A stretch of DNA of 64,000 nucleotides from Thomasclavelia ramosa DSM 1402 (GCF_014131695.1 NZ_CP036346.1:558001-622000); one strand, 5' to 3'. Positions 19,388 through 27,787 are shown, counted from the first letter of the stretch. The notes: generated by a model not told the origin, from the letters alone. A program made the numbers and translations.

Positions 19388-20245
19388 ATGAGTTTATTAT
19401 CAAAACTGGAATACAAAAAAGGATTTAGTGACATTGAAAAAGGGATTGCTAATTATATAATTGATCATAAAGAAGAAGTGGCTAATATGCGTTTAGTTGA
19501 GTTAGCTGAGGCGACTTTTACTTCAACAGCGACGATCAGTCGTTTTTGCAAGAAACTGGGTGAAAAAAACTACAATAGCTTTAAGATCAATTTTGCTTCA
19601 TCAGTTTTAACTAGTTATCAAACTGATGTTGATTACAATCGACCTTTTAAAGAGAATGATAGTATTCAAGAAGTCACAAATCAGTTAGGCGAGTTATATA
19701 AAGATACGATTGAGGCGACTAAAGCATTACTCGACTATGATGTACTTAATCAAGTAATTGAAAAGTTATTAAAAACATCAGTTATTGATATTTTTGCTGT
19801 TGGAGCTTCGTATCTTTCGGGACTATTATTCGAGCATCGGATGATTTCGATCGATCACTTTGTTAATTTTAAATCTTCACCAAATGATCAAGATAAGCGT
19901 TCTTTATTTGTAAATAAAAATACAGTTGCAATCGTGATATCTTATTCTGGTGAGAGTCATGAAATAAAAACGATAGTTGATCGGATTGTGGATAATAAGG
20001 GAACTATTATTGCAATTACTTCAATAAATGATAGTTATTTAAGAAAACGGGCGAATTATTGCTTAACAATGTGTAGTAAAGAAAATATTGTTTCGAAAAT
20101 AGAAACCTATTCTTCAAAGTTAAGTAGTGATTATTTAATGGATCTAATCTTTTCAATCTTATTTCAAAAAGACTATTATCCTAACTTAATTAGAAAGATA
20201 AATTGTGAACAAAAATATGAAAAAAAGACAGATCATGATATGTAA
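19388..20245 (+). CDS. RpiR-family sugar-phosphate regulator 2
   Basis: 285-residue regulator with an N-terminal HTH (FSDIEKGIANYIIDH, STATISRFCKKLGEKNYNSFK) and a C-terminal SIS domain (FAVGASYLSGLLFEHRM, VIVISYSGESHEIKTIV). It has its own promoter below the terminator of RNA candidate 1, and lies directly upstream of the cellobiose-type EIIC. It is therefore the likely regulator of that permease gene. About 30% identical by eye to the preceding RpiR, so not a recent duplicate. Confidence 0.88.
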   Translation: MSLLSKLEYKKGFSDIEKGIANYIIDHKEEVANMRLVELAEATFTSTATISRFCKKLGEKNYNSFKINFASSVLTSYQTDVDYNRPFKENDSIQEVTNQLGELYKDTIEATKALLDYDVLNQVIEKLLKTSVIDIFAVGASYLSGLLFEHRMISIDHFVNFKSSPNDQDKRSLFVNKNTVAIVISYSGESHEIKTIVDRIVDNKGTIIAITSINDSYLRKRANYCLTMCSKENIVSKIETYSSKLSSDYLMDLIFSILFQKDYYPNLIRKINCEQKYEKKTDHDM

Positions 20246-20282
20246 TAAATTTACATATCATTTTTAAATATTTTAAAAAAAT

Positions 20283-20342
20283 TGTAAGACTCTTACAGAA
20301 TGTGGGGAAAGCGTTTCCAAGTATTTCACCCTTTGCTATTAT
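20283..20342 (+). promoter_or_regulatory. Promoter of EIIC with palindrome and cre-like site
   Basis: TTTCCA (20314-20319) and TATTAT (20337-20342) have a 17-base spacer. A cre-like GGAAAGCGTTTCCA (20306-20319, 12 of 14 consensus positions) overlaps the -35 box, a repressing position for CcpA. Above it, TGTAAGA-C-TCTTACA (20283-20297) is a perfect palindrome, a candidate RpiR site. Confidence 0.65.
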
Positions 20343-20371
20343 TAGGTAGTCAATAAGGGAGGAAAAGAATT

Positions 20372-21730
20372 ATGGACAAAATGGCAGATGTCCTTGGCCG
20401 CGTTGGTGCGTGGTGTGGGCAAAATAAGTATTTATCTGCAATTAAAAATGCGTTCCAAACATTCATGCCTTTGACTATCGCAGGTGCGATCGGGGTTTTA
20501 TGGTGTAACGTATTAGTTAATGCAGATTCAGGGTTAGGTATGTTCTGGAAACCTATCATGGCTTTAGAAGTAATTAACCCAGCGTTTGCAGCAATGCAAT
20601 TCGCAACAATTTCTTGTATCACAGTTGGGATTACTTTTGGTATCGCTCAAGAAATCGGTGAAGCTAATGGTGAAACTGGATACTTCGCAGGTTTATTAGG
20701 ACTTGCTTGCTGGCTAGCAGTAACTCAAAGTGGATGGGCTAACTATGCATTAGTAGACACTGCTAAACAAACATTAGAATTAACAGCTGATGGAGCATTA
20801 CAAACATTTACAGGTGTTGCTGGTGGTGCTTTAGGAGCAACAGGTTTATTTACAGGGATGATCGTTGGGGTTGTTTCAGTAGAAATCTTCTGTGCATTAC
20901 GTAAAGTAGAAGGATTAAAATTAAAAATGCCTGAAACAGTACCTCCAGGTGTTGCTCGTGCATTCGAAGTTTTAATTCCAGCTGTAATTACTTTAGCAAT
21001 CATTGCGTTAATTGGACGTGGATGTGAATTAGTTACTGGATTATATTTAAATGACGTAATTTCAACTTATATCCAAGGACCTTTAGGTGCAATTGGATCA
21101 ACTATTCCAGGGGTAATCATTATTTATATCATTATCGGATTATTCTGGTTAGTAGGTATTCATGGTAACAACATGTTAGCTGCAGTAAAAGAAGCATTAT
21201 TTACACCATTAATGTTAGAAAATATCGAAACATTCTCTAAAACAAATAATGCTAAAGGTGATGATTTACACATCTTCGCAATGGCATGGTTACAAATGTT
21301 CGGTGAATTTGGTGGTTCTGGGGTTACAATCGGTTTAGTAATTTCTATCTTAGTTTTCTCAAAACGTGAAGATAACCGTACAATCGCAGGTATCTCATTA
21401 GTACCAGGTTTATTCAACATCAATGAAACAGTTACATTTGGTATCCCAATGGTATTAAACCCAATCTTAGGTATTCCATTTGTATTAGCACCAATCGTTA
21501 CTTTAATGCTTGGTTATGTATTAACTGTAATTGGATTCTGTCCAAAAGCTGTAATCAATACACCTTGGACAACACCACCTATCTTACATGGTTTCTTAAC
21601 TACAGGAGCTAATATCATGGGTGCTGTATCTCAAGCAATTGCAATCGTAGCATCTATCTTAATTTATGCACCATTCTTAATTGCTTATGAAAGATATCAA
21701 AACAAACAAGCTGCAGAAGCTGCTGAATAA
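20372..21730 (+). CDS. PTS EIIC, lactose/cellobiose family permease
   Basis: 452-residue integral membrane permease with about ten hydrophobic segments. Family motifs are LFWLVGIHGNNML and GLFNINETVTFGIPMVLNP. It lacks EIIA and EIIB domains and stands alone between terminators; its EIIB partner is probably the one at 16337. Codon choice differs from neighbours: ATC, TTC, AAC and CGT are frequent, the pattern of highly expressed genes. GGGAGG precedes the ATG. Regulation by carbon catabolite repression is suggested by the overlapping cre-like site. Confidence 0.92.
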   Translation: MDKMADVLGRVGAWCGQNKYLSAIKNAFQTFMPLTIAGAIGVLWCNVLVNADSGLGMFWKPIMALEVINPAFAAMQFATISCITVGITFGIAQEIGEANGETGYFAGLLGLACWLAVTQSGWANYALVDTAKQTLELTADGALQTFTGVAGGALGATGLFTGMIVGVVSVEIFCALRKVEGLKLKMPETVPPGVARAFEVLIPAVITLAIIALIGRGCELVTGLYLNDVISTYIQGPLGAIGSTIPGVIIIYIIIGLFWLVGIHGNNMLAAVKEALFTPLMLENIETFSKTNNAKGDDLHIFAMAWLQMFGEFGGSGVTIGLVISILVFSKREDNRTIAGISLVPGLFNINETVTFGIPMVLNPILGIPFVLAPIVTLMLGYVLTVIGFCPKAVINTPWTTPPILHGFLTTGANIMGAVSQAIAIVASILIYAPFLIAYERYQNKQAAEAAE

Positions 21731-21739
21731 TTTGATAAT

Positions 21740-21773
21740 AAAAAGTGTATCTTTAAAAAGATGCACTTTTTTA
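21740..21773 (+). terminator. Terminator after EIIC
   Basis: AAAAAGTGTATCTTT (21740-21754) pairs with AAAGATGCACTTTTT (from 21757) with one G-T pair and a 2-base loop. Confidence 0.85.
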
Positions 21774-21854
21774 AATTTCAAAAATAAATAAAATAATTTA
21801 TAAAAAGGTTGATTAATTCATATTAAATTAACATTCATGAGAGATTATAATAGT

Positions 21855-21966
21855 GCAAGGTAGATAACTTGTATAAATAGTCACTACTCCCTAAAATATC
21901 TATTGACACTATTTGTTTTAATCAGTGACTATTTTTATTTTTTTATTAAGCCGTATAGGCTTTTTT
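21855..21966 (+). ncRNA. Candidate structured small RNA, copy 2
   Basis: In a 350-base gene-free stretch. TATAAT lies at 21846-21851. Then hairpin GCAAG (21855-21859)/CTTGT (21868-21872), long-range stem AAATAGTCACT (21875-21885)/AGTGACTATTT (21924-21934), loop with CUACUCCC and AUAUCUAUUGACA, and terminator AAGCC/GGCTT (21948-21962) with a T run. It matches the element at 19148-19266 in order and in 13 consecutive loop bases. The stem base that differs (A here, G there) still pairs with the same U. Confidence 0.5.
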
Positions 21967-22089
21967 ATTTTAGTAAAATAATCTTTTCTTGGCTTTTAAT
22001 AAACTGAGTTGTTATAATTCGAATAATCAAGTAACAGTAATGTGTAAATCTAGATATTGGGTTTGCGCATTTTTTATTTGCATTTTCAA

Positions 22090-22806
22090 GTGAGGACGCT
22101 TAAGCAAACGATTGGGGTATTTGAAAAAATAGTAGAGAGTATAAAAACTGGTTATACGGCCACTAATTAGAGTACTGCTCAGTTGTACTGGTGGATTAAC
22201 AACTAGTTCTTTACGATATCTTATAGTAAGCTATTTGCAGTAGGAAATCACTATGATGTAATTGTTTTAAGCACCACAAATTTTTACTAAATATGATGCT
22301 AGACATGCTCTTACATTGATTGAAGATAAGATTGATCATATTGAGGGAAAAAGTTATATCACTTGAACCCTTGTCATTGAAAATGGCAACCCATAAAGGT
22401 GTTAAGATCTTATGTATCTCAGTCATTAGAATCAGTGAGCGGGTTTGGTTGATGCATCGTATTTATGATGAACAAAATATTATTATTCTTGATGAAGAAC
22501 TTACTAAGAATTGAACCATTTTAGAAGATATATATGATATTTTAAATGTTATATTAATAAAATACCAAGATATTAGAAAAATTGGGATAAGTATGCCAGA
22601 TATAATTAATCATGGCAGTCTTCTCTTATTTCTGGAAGATTTTGATTGTTAGTGTCTTAGAGCCGGGGATTATTGCTTTTTCGTGTTAACTTACATTATA
22701 GGTAGATAAGTTAGTTTATGAAATGGAAAAATATATCTTGGAAATTGTGAAAATCGTTAGTTTAAAGGAGTGTATTTTATTAGGAAAAATGATTTTATAT
22801 GTATAA
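22090..22806 (+). pseudogene. Decayed third copy of the EIIB-ROK fusion gene
   Basis: Frameshifts, stops and at least two deletions break this gene, but fragments in order match copy 1. RVLLSCTGGLTTS (near 22172) is the EIIB active-site strand, YDVIVL (near 22255) the EIIB core, and FTKYDARHALTLIED (near 22290) follows. GVKILCISVIRISERV then MHRIYDEQN (near 22400-22480) and IRKIGISMPDII (near 22590) are the ROK start. EKYILEIVKIVSLKECILLG (near 22720-22780) is the C-terminus. A promoter-like TTGGCT with TATAAT survives near 21990-22020. Confidence 0.75.
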
Positions 22807-22882
22807 GCAATGAATAAAAATGAGATTACTAAGTATTATTAAAGTAATTGTGGTAATGATAGATGCAAGGAGTGAATGGAAT

Positions 22883-23119
22883 GTGAAAGATGGACAAACT
22901 AAGTTTTATGAATATTATTTAAAAAGAGTGAAACCTGAGTATCAAGATGCAGCACAGCATTTATTAAAAGAAAGTTTCAAAAGACAAGCTGATGGAAATT
23001 TTGATGATAATTTTATTAATAAATTTGTTAAAGAGACTCAAGTTTATATTGAAACAGATAAATTAACAGAAGTTTTAGAAATAATTGAACATTTTTGTAC
23101 TGGACATTTTAATAACTGA
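22883..23119 (+). CDS. Small hypothetical protein
   Basis: About 78 residues if the GTG at 22883 is used, which AAGGAG precedes by 10 bases. The same frame is open from an ATG at 22820 without a ribosome site. Acidic and helical, with no membrane segment and no family I recognise (KFYEYYLKRVKPEYQDAAQHL). It lies between the EIIB-ROK relic and a convergent SDR gene and ends at a strong terminator, which favours it being expressed. Confidence 0.55.
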   Translation: MKDGQTKFYEYYLKRVKPEYQDAAQHLLKESFKRQADGNFDDNFINKFVKETQVYIETDKLTEVLEIIEHFCTGHFNN

Positions 23120-23123
23120 ATCA

Positions 23124-23157
23124 AAGTAAAGCCTCCGGTTATTAGGAGGCTTTACTT
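23124..23157. terminator. Bidirectional terminator between convergent genes
   Basis: Perfect 13-base-pair stem, AAGTAAAGCCTCC (23124-23136) with GGAGGCTTTACTT (23145-23157), exactly filling the gap between two convergent genes. Confidence 0.85.
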
Positions 23158-23985
23158 CTATTCAAAATCTGATTGACTACTAATATTTTTCCAAGTTTCG
23201 ATTTCTTGAATTCTTTCTTCTAAAGCACTAGCTACGATCTTGGTAGCATCACTACCTAAGAGAAGACGGAAAGGATAGTTGTCTTTTTCAATTGTATCAA
23301 CAATAACTTGACCACCTTTATCAGGATCACCAGGTTGATTTTTATGATTAACGACATTCTCTTTACGAGTTTTCCCAGCTGTTTCGTTATAATCATCGAT
23401 CTTATTTTTAGTCCCTTTTAGTGAAGTATCATAAAAATTAGTTCGGAAAGAACCTGGTTGTGCTATCATGACCTTGATTCCTAGCGGTTTTAATTCTTTA
23501 GCTAGACCATCAGTCATTAATTCTAAAGCAGCCTTACTAGCAGCATAATAACCAGAACCTACACCCGATCTAACCGCTGCAATTGATGATACGTTGACAA
23601 TAGCACCGTTTTTGTTAGCTCGCATTTGTGGTAATACTTCTTTAATTAGTTCGATTGGCCCAAAGAAGTTAGTATTAAATAAAAGATTAACATCATCTAT
23701 GTCACCTTCTTCAACTGAAGAACGATATCCATATCCAGCATTATTGATCAATACATCAATTGTTCCAAATCTTTCTTGTGCTTGTTTTACTGCAGCACTA
23801 ATACTCTCTTTTTTGGTAATATCTAGAGCCACTCCTAAAGCTGTATTTGGATATTGATCGACTAGATCGGCAATTTTACTTGTATCACGAGCAGTAACAA
23901 CAGCATTATCCCCTTTCTTTAATACCGCTTTAGCAATGCCGCGTCCAATTCCGCTAGAGCATCCTGTAATTAACCATGTTTTCAT
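23158..23985 (-). CDS. Short-chain dehydrogenase/reductase
   Basis: 275-residue classical SDR oxidoreductase. NAD(P) motif TGCSSGIG (8-15), NNAG (81-84), catalytic Ser in NVSS (133-134) and YAASK with Y147 and K151. An Arg in TARD after the second strand suggests NADP. GGAGG precedes the ATG at 23985. Its promoter carries a MerR-type operator that recurs upstream of the aldo-keto reductase cluster at 53 kb, so it likely belongs to an electrophile or redox stress response. The substrate is unknown. Confidence 0.88.
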   Translation of the reverse strand: MKTWLITGCSSGIGRGIAKAVLKKGDNAVVTARDTSKIADLVDQYPNTALGVALDITKKESISAAVKQAQERFGTIDVLINNAGYGYRSSVEEGDIDDVNLLFNTNFFGPIELIKEVLPQMRANKNGAIVNVSSIAAVRSGVGSGYYAASKAALELMTDGLAKELKPLGIKVMIAQPGSFRTNFYDTSLKGTKNKIDDYNETAGKTRKENVVNHKNQPGDPDKGGQVIVDTIEKDNYPFRLLLGSDATKIVASALEERIQEIETWKNISSQSDFE

Positions 23986-24025
23986 TTTAAGTCCTCCTTC
24001 ATGTATTTATCTTTTCTACATTTAT

Positions 24026-24056
24026 AGTATAGAACTTAGAGTTAACTATAAGTCAA
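24026..24056 (-). promoter_or_regulatory. MerR-type promoter of the SDR gene
   Basis: On the minus strand TTGACT (24056-24051) and TATACT (24031-24026) are 19 bases apart. The long spacer holds a dyad, ACTTA-T-AGTTAACT-C-TAAGT. Long-spacer promoters with a dyad are typical of MerR activators. The regulator is not adjacent. Confidence 0.7.
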
Positions 24057-24094
24057 TATAAAAATAAAAAAATTAAATATTCTCTTTTTGTCAG

Positions 24095-24204
24095 TTGCCC
24101 AAAAGACATTTTTATCATATAATAATGAATGTGTTAATGACGTACTTGAATTAAAAGCCCTTTGGAGACAAAGGGTATTTTTCTTTTAAAAATACTGATA
24201 TAAT
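24095..24204 (+). promoter_or_regulatory. Leader with internal terminator, two promoters
   Basis: TTGCCC (24095-24100) and TATAAT (24118-24123) have a 17-base spacer. A short leader then ends at hairpin CCCTTT/AAAGGG (24158-24175) followed by T's. A second, extended -10 box TGATATAAT (24196-24204) follows, just before the HTH-ROK gene. This may be a transcription attenuator or a very short RNA. Confidence 0.5.
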
Positions 24205-24232
24205 CAAAAATAATTGAAAAGGGCTGATAAAT

Positions 24233-25222
24233 GTGAATAGAATTGGAACTGGAAAACTACGAGATTTAAATGATCAAATCATTTTGAAATTGTTATTAAG
24301 ACATCAAGAAGTGACAAAAAAAGAACTAGCTAATTATTCAAGATTGACAGTAGCTACAGTAGGAACGATTCTTAATGATTTTTTGGATAATGGAACTGTT
24401 GTTGAAAAAGAAATTATTTATTTAAAAAAAGGTCGTCCTACTAAAAAATATGGATTGAATCCAGAATATTTTCATTCATTGTGTTTATTTGTACAAAGAA
24501 AAAGAGGCAGAGATTATCTTTGCTGGCAAATCATTGATGCCCTTGCAAGTGTACTAAAACAGGGTAAAGAATTAGTAAATGATTTAAAATTAGAGGATAT
24601 TTTAAAATTCATTAAATATCTTTTATCACAAGATTCGAGAATCCAAATAATTGGTTTAGGGGTACCGGCAATAATTTCTAAAGAGATAGTAATTGAATCA
24701 GATATTCCTAATTTAAAAAATGTAAATCTTAAAGCTGAAATCGAGAAGGCTACAGGATTAAAGACAGTTGTTAAAAATGATATGAATTATACTGCTTATG
24801 GCTGCTATTTACATAATAATAAAAAGGATCTTTGTTATGTGACGTTTCCATTAAATTCTGGACCTGGCTGTGGGAGTGTTATTAATGGTAAATTAATAGA
24901 AGGAGAAAATAGTATTGCTGGTGAAATCTTATATTTACCATTTTTTAAATACCTAAAACAAGAACAGTTATGCTTTGATTATTCACCAGAAGATGTGGCT
25001 TTATCATTATGTTGTGTAGCATCGATAATAAATCCTTCAATCGTGATTTTAACAGGTGAAGCTATTGAGGCTGATGATATATTAAAAATCAAGAAGATTT
25101 GTTTAGAGTATTTACCAAGTGAATTTATGCCTGAATTAACGTATTGTGCTAATTATGAAAATGATTATTTATTGGGAATACAGGAAGTTATTAGAGAAAG
25201 TTTCATTAAACAAGACAAATAA
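24233..25222 (+). CDS. ROK-family transcriptional regulator (NagC/XylR-like)
   Basis: 329 residues. The N-terminal winged HTH, about 15-70, reads VTKKELANYSRLTVATVGTILNDFL. The C-terminal ROK domain has IIGLGVPAII, VKNDMNYTAYG with the Asp of the kinase motif kept, and AGEILYLPF in place of the AGExGH zinc region; the CxCGxxGC motif is absent. GTG start at 24233. The ROK half resembles the ROK halves of the EIIB fusion proteins (AGEIxYLP, the C-terminal LPSEFMPEL block). Likely a sugar-responsive repressor. Confidence 0.82.
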   Translation: MNRIGTGKLRDLNDQIILKLLLRHQEVTKKELANYSRLTVATVGTILNDFLDNGTVVEKEIIYLKKGRPTKKYGLNPEYFHSLCLFVQRKRGRDYLCWQIIDALASVLKQGKELVNDLKLEDILKFIKYLLSQDSRIQIIGLGVPAIISKEIVIESDIPNLKNVNLKAEIEKATGLKTVVKNDMNYTAYGCYLHNNKKDLCYVTFPLNSGPGCGSVINGKLIEGENSIAGEILYLPFFKYLKQEQLCFDYSPEDVALSLCCVASIINPSIVILTGEAIEADDILKIKKICLEYLPSEFMPELTYCANYENDYLLGIQEVIRESFIKQDK

Positions 25223-25292
25223 AACAACTGTTATTGATATAAAAACCTCCTAGATAGTGTAAATAATTAAACACTGAATAGGAACTTTTATA

Positions 25293-25475
25293 TTGTTGAG
25301 GGGACAAAAGTATGCTAAAGCGTATAAATTAGAAATTGTCAAAGAACATCTAAATAATCATAAATCTTTCCTTGAATTGAAAGAGAAATATGGATTTATA
25401 TGTTTGTTGGACGAACAGTATTATCATCAGATTTATCAGTTTGATGTTCAATACCAGAAAATAAAAAGATTATGA
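25293..25475 (+). pseudogene. Truncated transposase fragment (IS3-type HTH)
   Basis: 60 codons beginning with KYAKAYKLEIVKEHLNNHKS, the N-terminal helix-turn-helix of IS3-family OrfA proteins. The match stops after KEKYGF and the rest is unrelated. No partner ORF or inverted repeats were seen. The following 230 bases hold a hairpin near 25540-25570 and the promoter of the next gene. Confidence 0.55.
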
Positions 25476-25636
25476 AATATGAGACTGAACACTATAGTAA
25501 TAATATTTGCATAGCTTAACCTGTTTATTTCTAAATAATAAATGAAGTTATTATTTTTGATAACTTCAAATCTAATAATTTGATTGTTTCATCTATTTAT
25601 TTGATTAGGACGGTTCAAGGACAGTTGTTTTATTTG

Positions 25637-25664
25637 TTGACTTTTTTATTAGATAACTTATAAT
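25637..25664 (+). promoter_or_regulatory. Promoter of the RbsD/FucU-like gene
   Basis: TTGACT (25637-25642) and TATAAT (25659-25664), 16-base spacer. Confidence 0.65.
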
Positions 25665-25705
25665 TATTAATTAATAAAAGACTTTTAATAAATAAGGAGA
25701 TAAGT

Positions 25706-26176
25706 GTGAAACCAAAAAAGAGAATTCTTCATGAACGTTTGGCAGCAGTTGTTGCTAGTCTGCGTCATGGTGAGATGTTATTTATTGCTGATGCTGGCAG
25801 TGGAACATCTAGTAAAGCCCTATACCCACTGGATTCAAGTGTTGAATATATAGATGTAGAAGTAGTGACCGGTTCACCAAGTTTTGAGGATATAGTAACT
25901 ACACTAGTTGCTTGTGGTGATTTTGAAGGAGCAATCGTCACAGAAGATATGATTGAAGTAAATCAAAAAGATTATCAGTTACTGGTTGATTTGTTGGGAA
26001 AGAAAAATATTCATTCGATGCATTACATTCCTGAATATTATGAAATGCGTGATCGTTGTAAAGCAGTGGTACAAACAGGTGATTATGGTGTACATGCACA
26101 GGCAATTTTAATTGCAGGGTATCCTAGTGCAGAGATTAGTATGAAATGGTTAAAAGAAGGAATAAAGGGGAAATAA
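25706..26176 (+). CDS. RbsD/FucU-family sugar mutarotase-like protein
   Basis: 156-residue protein of the family that interconverts pyranose and furanose or anomeric forms of ribose or fucose. The N-terminal block [20 protein letters not shown] corresponds to the active-site His region, followed by FIADAGSG. The C-terminal block [18 protein letters not shown] matches the conserved AVIRTGE...ANIIL strand. The GHTD motif reads RHGE here, so substrate use may differ. GTG start at 25706 after AAGGAGA. Probably co-transcribed with the acetyltransferase 2 bases downstream. Confidence 0.8.
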   Translation: MKPKKRILHERLAAVVASLRHGEMLFIADAGSGTSSKALYPLDSSVEYIDVEVVTGSPSFEDIVTTLVACGDFEGAIVTEDMIEVNQKDYQLLVDLLGKKNIHSMHYIPEYYEMRDRCKAVVQTGDYGVHAQAILIAGYPSAEISMKWLKEGIKGK

Positions 26177-26178
26177 AA

Positions 26179-26739
26179 ATGACAGAACGTGAAAAAATGG
26201 AATTAGGAATGTGGTATGATGCAAATAATGATGAAGAATTATTAAAACAAAGAGTATTAGCTAAAGATTTGTGTTTTGATCTAGATCACATAAAACCTAG
26301 CAGTTATGAAAAAAGATTAGAAGTGATTACAAGTTTGTTAGGTTATCAACCTATAAACATAGAGCTTATAAGTCCCTTTATGTGTGATTATGGAAATAAG
26401 ATTAAAATTGGTAAAAATGCTTTTATTAATAGTAATTGTTATTTTATGGATGGTGGTGGAATTGAATTAGGAGATAATGTTTATATAGGACCTTCATGTG
26501 GTCTATATACTGCTATTCATCCTACCGAATATAAAATTAGAAATACTGGTTTAGAACAAGCGCTACCAATTAAAATTGGTAATAATGTGTGGTTAGGTGG
26601 TAATGTAGTTATTTTACCAGGGGTAACGATTGGCGATGGCTGTGTAATTGGAGCAGGCAGTGTTGTGACTAAAGATATTGCTCCTAATAGTGTTGCTTGT
26701 GGAAATCCCTGTAAAGTAATAAGATCAATCGAAAATTAA
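26179..26739 (+). CDS. maa: Maltose/galactoside O-acetyltransferase (hexapeptide repeat)
   Basis: 186-residue acetyl-CoA-dependent sugar acetyltransferase. The N-terminal Maa domain contains [19 protein letters not shown]. Left-handed beta-helix repeats follow ([31 protein letters not shown]), with the catalytic His in YTAIHPT. The ATG at 26179 starts 2 bases after the RbsD-like gene, and an AAAGGGG site serves it. Such enzymes are thought to tag excess sugars for export. Ends before a clear hairpin. Confidence 0.9.
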   Translation: MTEREKMELGMWYDANNDEELLKQRVLAKDLCFDLDHIKPSSYEKRLEVITSLLGYQPINIELISPFMCDYGNKIKIGKNAFINSNCYFMDGGGIELGDNVYIGPSCGLYTAIHPTEYKIRNTGLEQALPIKIGNNVWLGGNVVILPGVTIGDGCVIGAGSVVTKDIAPNSVACGNPCKVIRSIEN

Positions 26740-26755
26740 AATATCTGTTTTAGAG

Positions 26756-26785
26756 GTTATAGTGAGAAGTCATTATAACTTTTTA
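26756..26785 (+). terminator. Terminator after maa
   Basis: GTTATAGTGA (26756-26765) pairs with TCATTATAAC (26770-26779), one G-T pair, then five T's. Confidence 0.85.
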
Positions 26786-26817
26786 TTATGAAATAATCTG
26801 ATGAAAGTATTTGTTTA

Positions 26818-26866
26818 TTGACAGATTGGTAACTAGTTACTATAATAAAAATAAGTAACTAGTTAC
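26818..26866 (+). promoter_or_regulatory. Promoter with two identical palindromic operators
   Basis: TTGACA (26818-26823) and TATAAT (26841-26846) with a 17-base spacer. The palindrome GTAACTAGTTAC lies inside the spacer (26829-26840) and again just below the -10 box (26855-26866). It precedes a MarR gene, so autorepression is the natural reading. Confidence 0.85.
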
Positions 26867-26882
26867 GGATATGGAGAGAATG

Positions 26883-27380
26883 ATGAAAAAATCAAGTTAT
26901 GAATTATTAGGACAGGATCCTAAATGGGTCAAAAAACTGTTATTTGCGGGTGTGTTTATTCAGGAGAATAAGTTACATGCGATATTTGATCGTTACAATG
27001 AAATGACGAGTAAACAATGGTTATTAATGGCTACGATGACTTCATTTACTGATGCTCCTGATTTAAGCATGTTAGCAAAAGTGATGGGGTGTTCACGACA
27101 AAATGTAAAAAAATTAGCACTGAGTTTGGAAAAGCAGGGATATGTGATTTTAGAGAAGTCACCCAAAGATGCACGTTCGTTATGTGTGGTAATGAGTAAA
27201 CAGGGATTGCGCTTTAGAAAAGATATGGAAGAATTAACAGATGAGGTACATCAAGCTTTATTTAGTGAATTTAGTAATGAAGAAATCACTCAGTATTATC
27301 AGTTATCAATTAAATTAATGCATGGGATCGATCATTTAGAAGTATTTTTTAAAAATCGTCAAAAGGGGGCAGAAGGATGA
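26883..27380 (+). CDS. MarR-family transcriptional regulator (autoregulated)
   Basis: 165-residue winged-helix repressor with recognition region DLSMLAKVMGCSRQNVKKLALSLEKQGYV and wing SPKDARSLCVVMS. Of several Mets, the ATG at 26883 suits the GGAGAG site. The promoter carries two copies of a 12-base palindrome. It overlaps the flavodoxin gene by 4 bases (ATGA), and a pseudouridine synthase follows. The set may respond to oxidative or xenobiotic stress. Confidence 0.85.
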   Translation: MKKSSYELLGQDPKWVKKLLFAGVFIQENKLHAIFDRYNEMTSKQWLLMATMTSFTDAPDLSMLAKVMGCSRQNVKKLALSLEKQGYVILEKSPKDARSLCVVMSKQGLRFRKDMEELTDEVHQALFSEFSNEEITQYYQLSIKLMHGIDHLEVFFKNRQKGAEG

Positions 27381-27787
27381 TTGAAGTAATATATAAAAGT
27401 AAAAAGAATAATAAGAAAATTGCGAAGGCAATTGCTGACGAACTTCAAGTCGATGCTAAAAATATTAAACAAGTGCAAGATGTTAAAGCAGATATTTTAT
27501 TTTTAGGATGTCCAATTTTAGGAGGAAATATTCCTGAACAAGTAACTAGGTTTGTAGCACAACTTGATGCTAATAAAGTTAAGAAGGTTATTTTATTTTC
27601 TGCTAACGGTTTTGGAACAGATCAATTTACTAATGTTAAAGCACAGCTTAAAGAAAAGGGAATAATTTATGGACCGGTGTTTTCATGTAAAGGAAGTGCT
27701 TTTATTTTTAAAAACTTTGGACATCCTGATAAAAAGGATATCCAGGCAGCTAAAAAGTTTGCTAAAGAAGTTCTAAAATGGAGGTGA
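27377..27787 (+). CDS. Flavodoxin-like protein
   Basis: 136-residue flavodoxin-fold protein (MIEVIYKSKKNNKKIAKAIA, LFLGCPILGGNIPEQV, VILFSANGFGTDQF). The phosphate loop is degenerate: KSKKNNKK replaces the T/SxTGNT pattern, so FMN may be held differently. It is translationally coupled to the MarR gene by a 4-base overlap and overlaps the next gene by 10 bases. Likely a small electron carrier or a menaquinone-type reductase controlled by that MarR. Confidence 0.78.
   Translation: MIEVIYKSKKNNKKIAKAIADELQVDAKNIKQVQDVKADILFLGCPILGGNIPEQVTRFVAQLDANKVKKVILFSANGFGTDQFTNVKAQLKEKGIIYGPVFSCKGSAFIFKNFGHPDKKDIQAAKKFAKEVLKWR

Noticed and set aside
25293-25475. Intact insertion sequence
   Set aside because: Only the first ~30 residues match a transposase HTH; no catalytic ORF, inverted repeats or target duplication were found.
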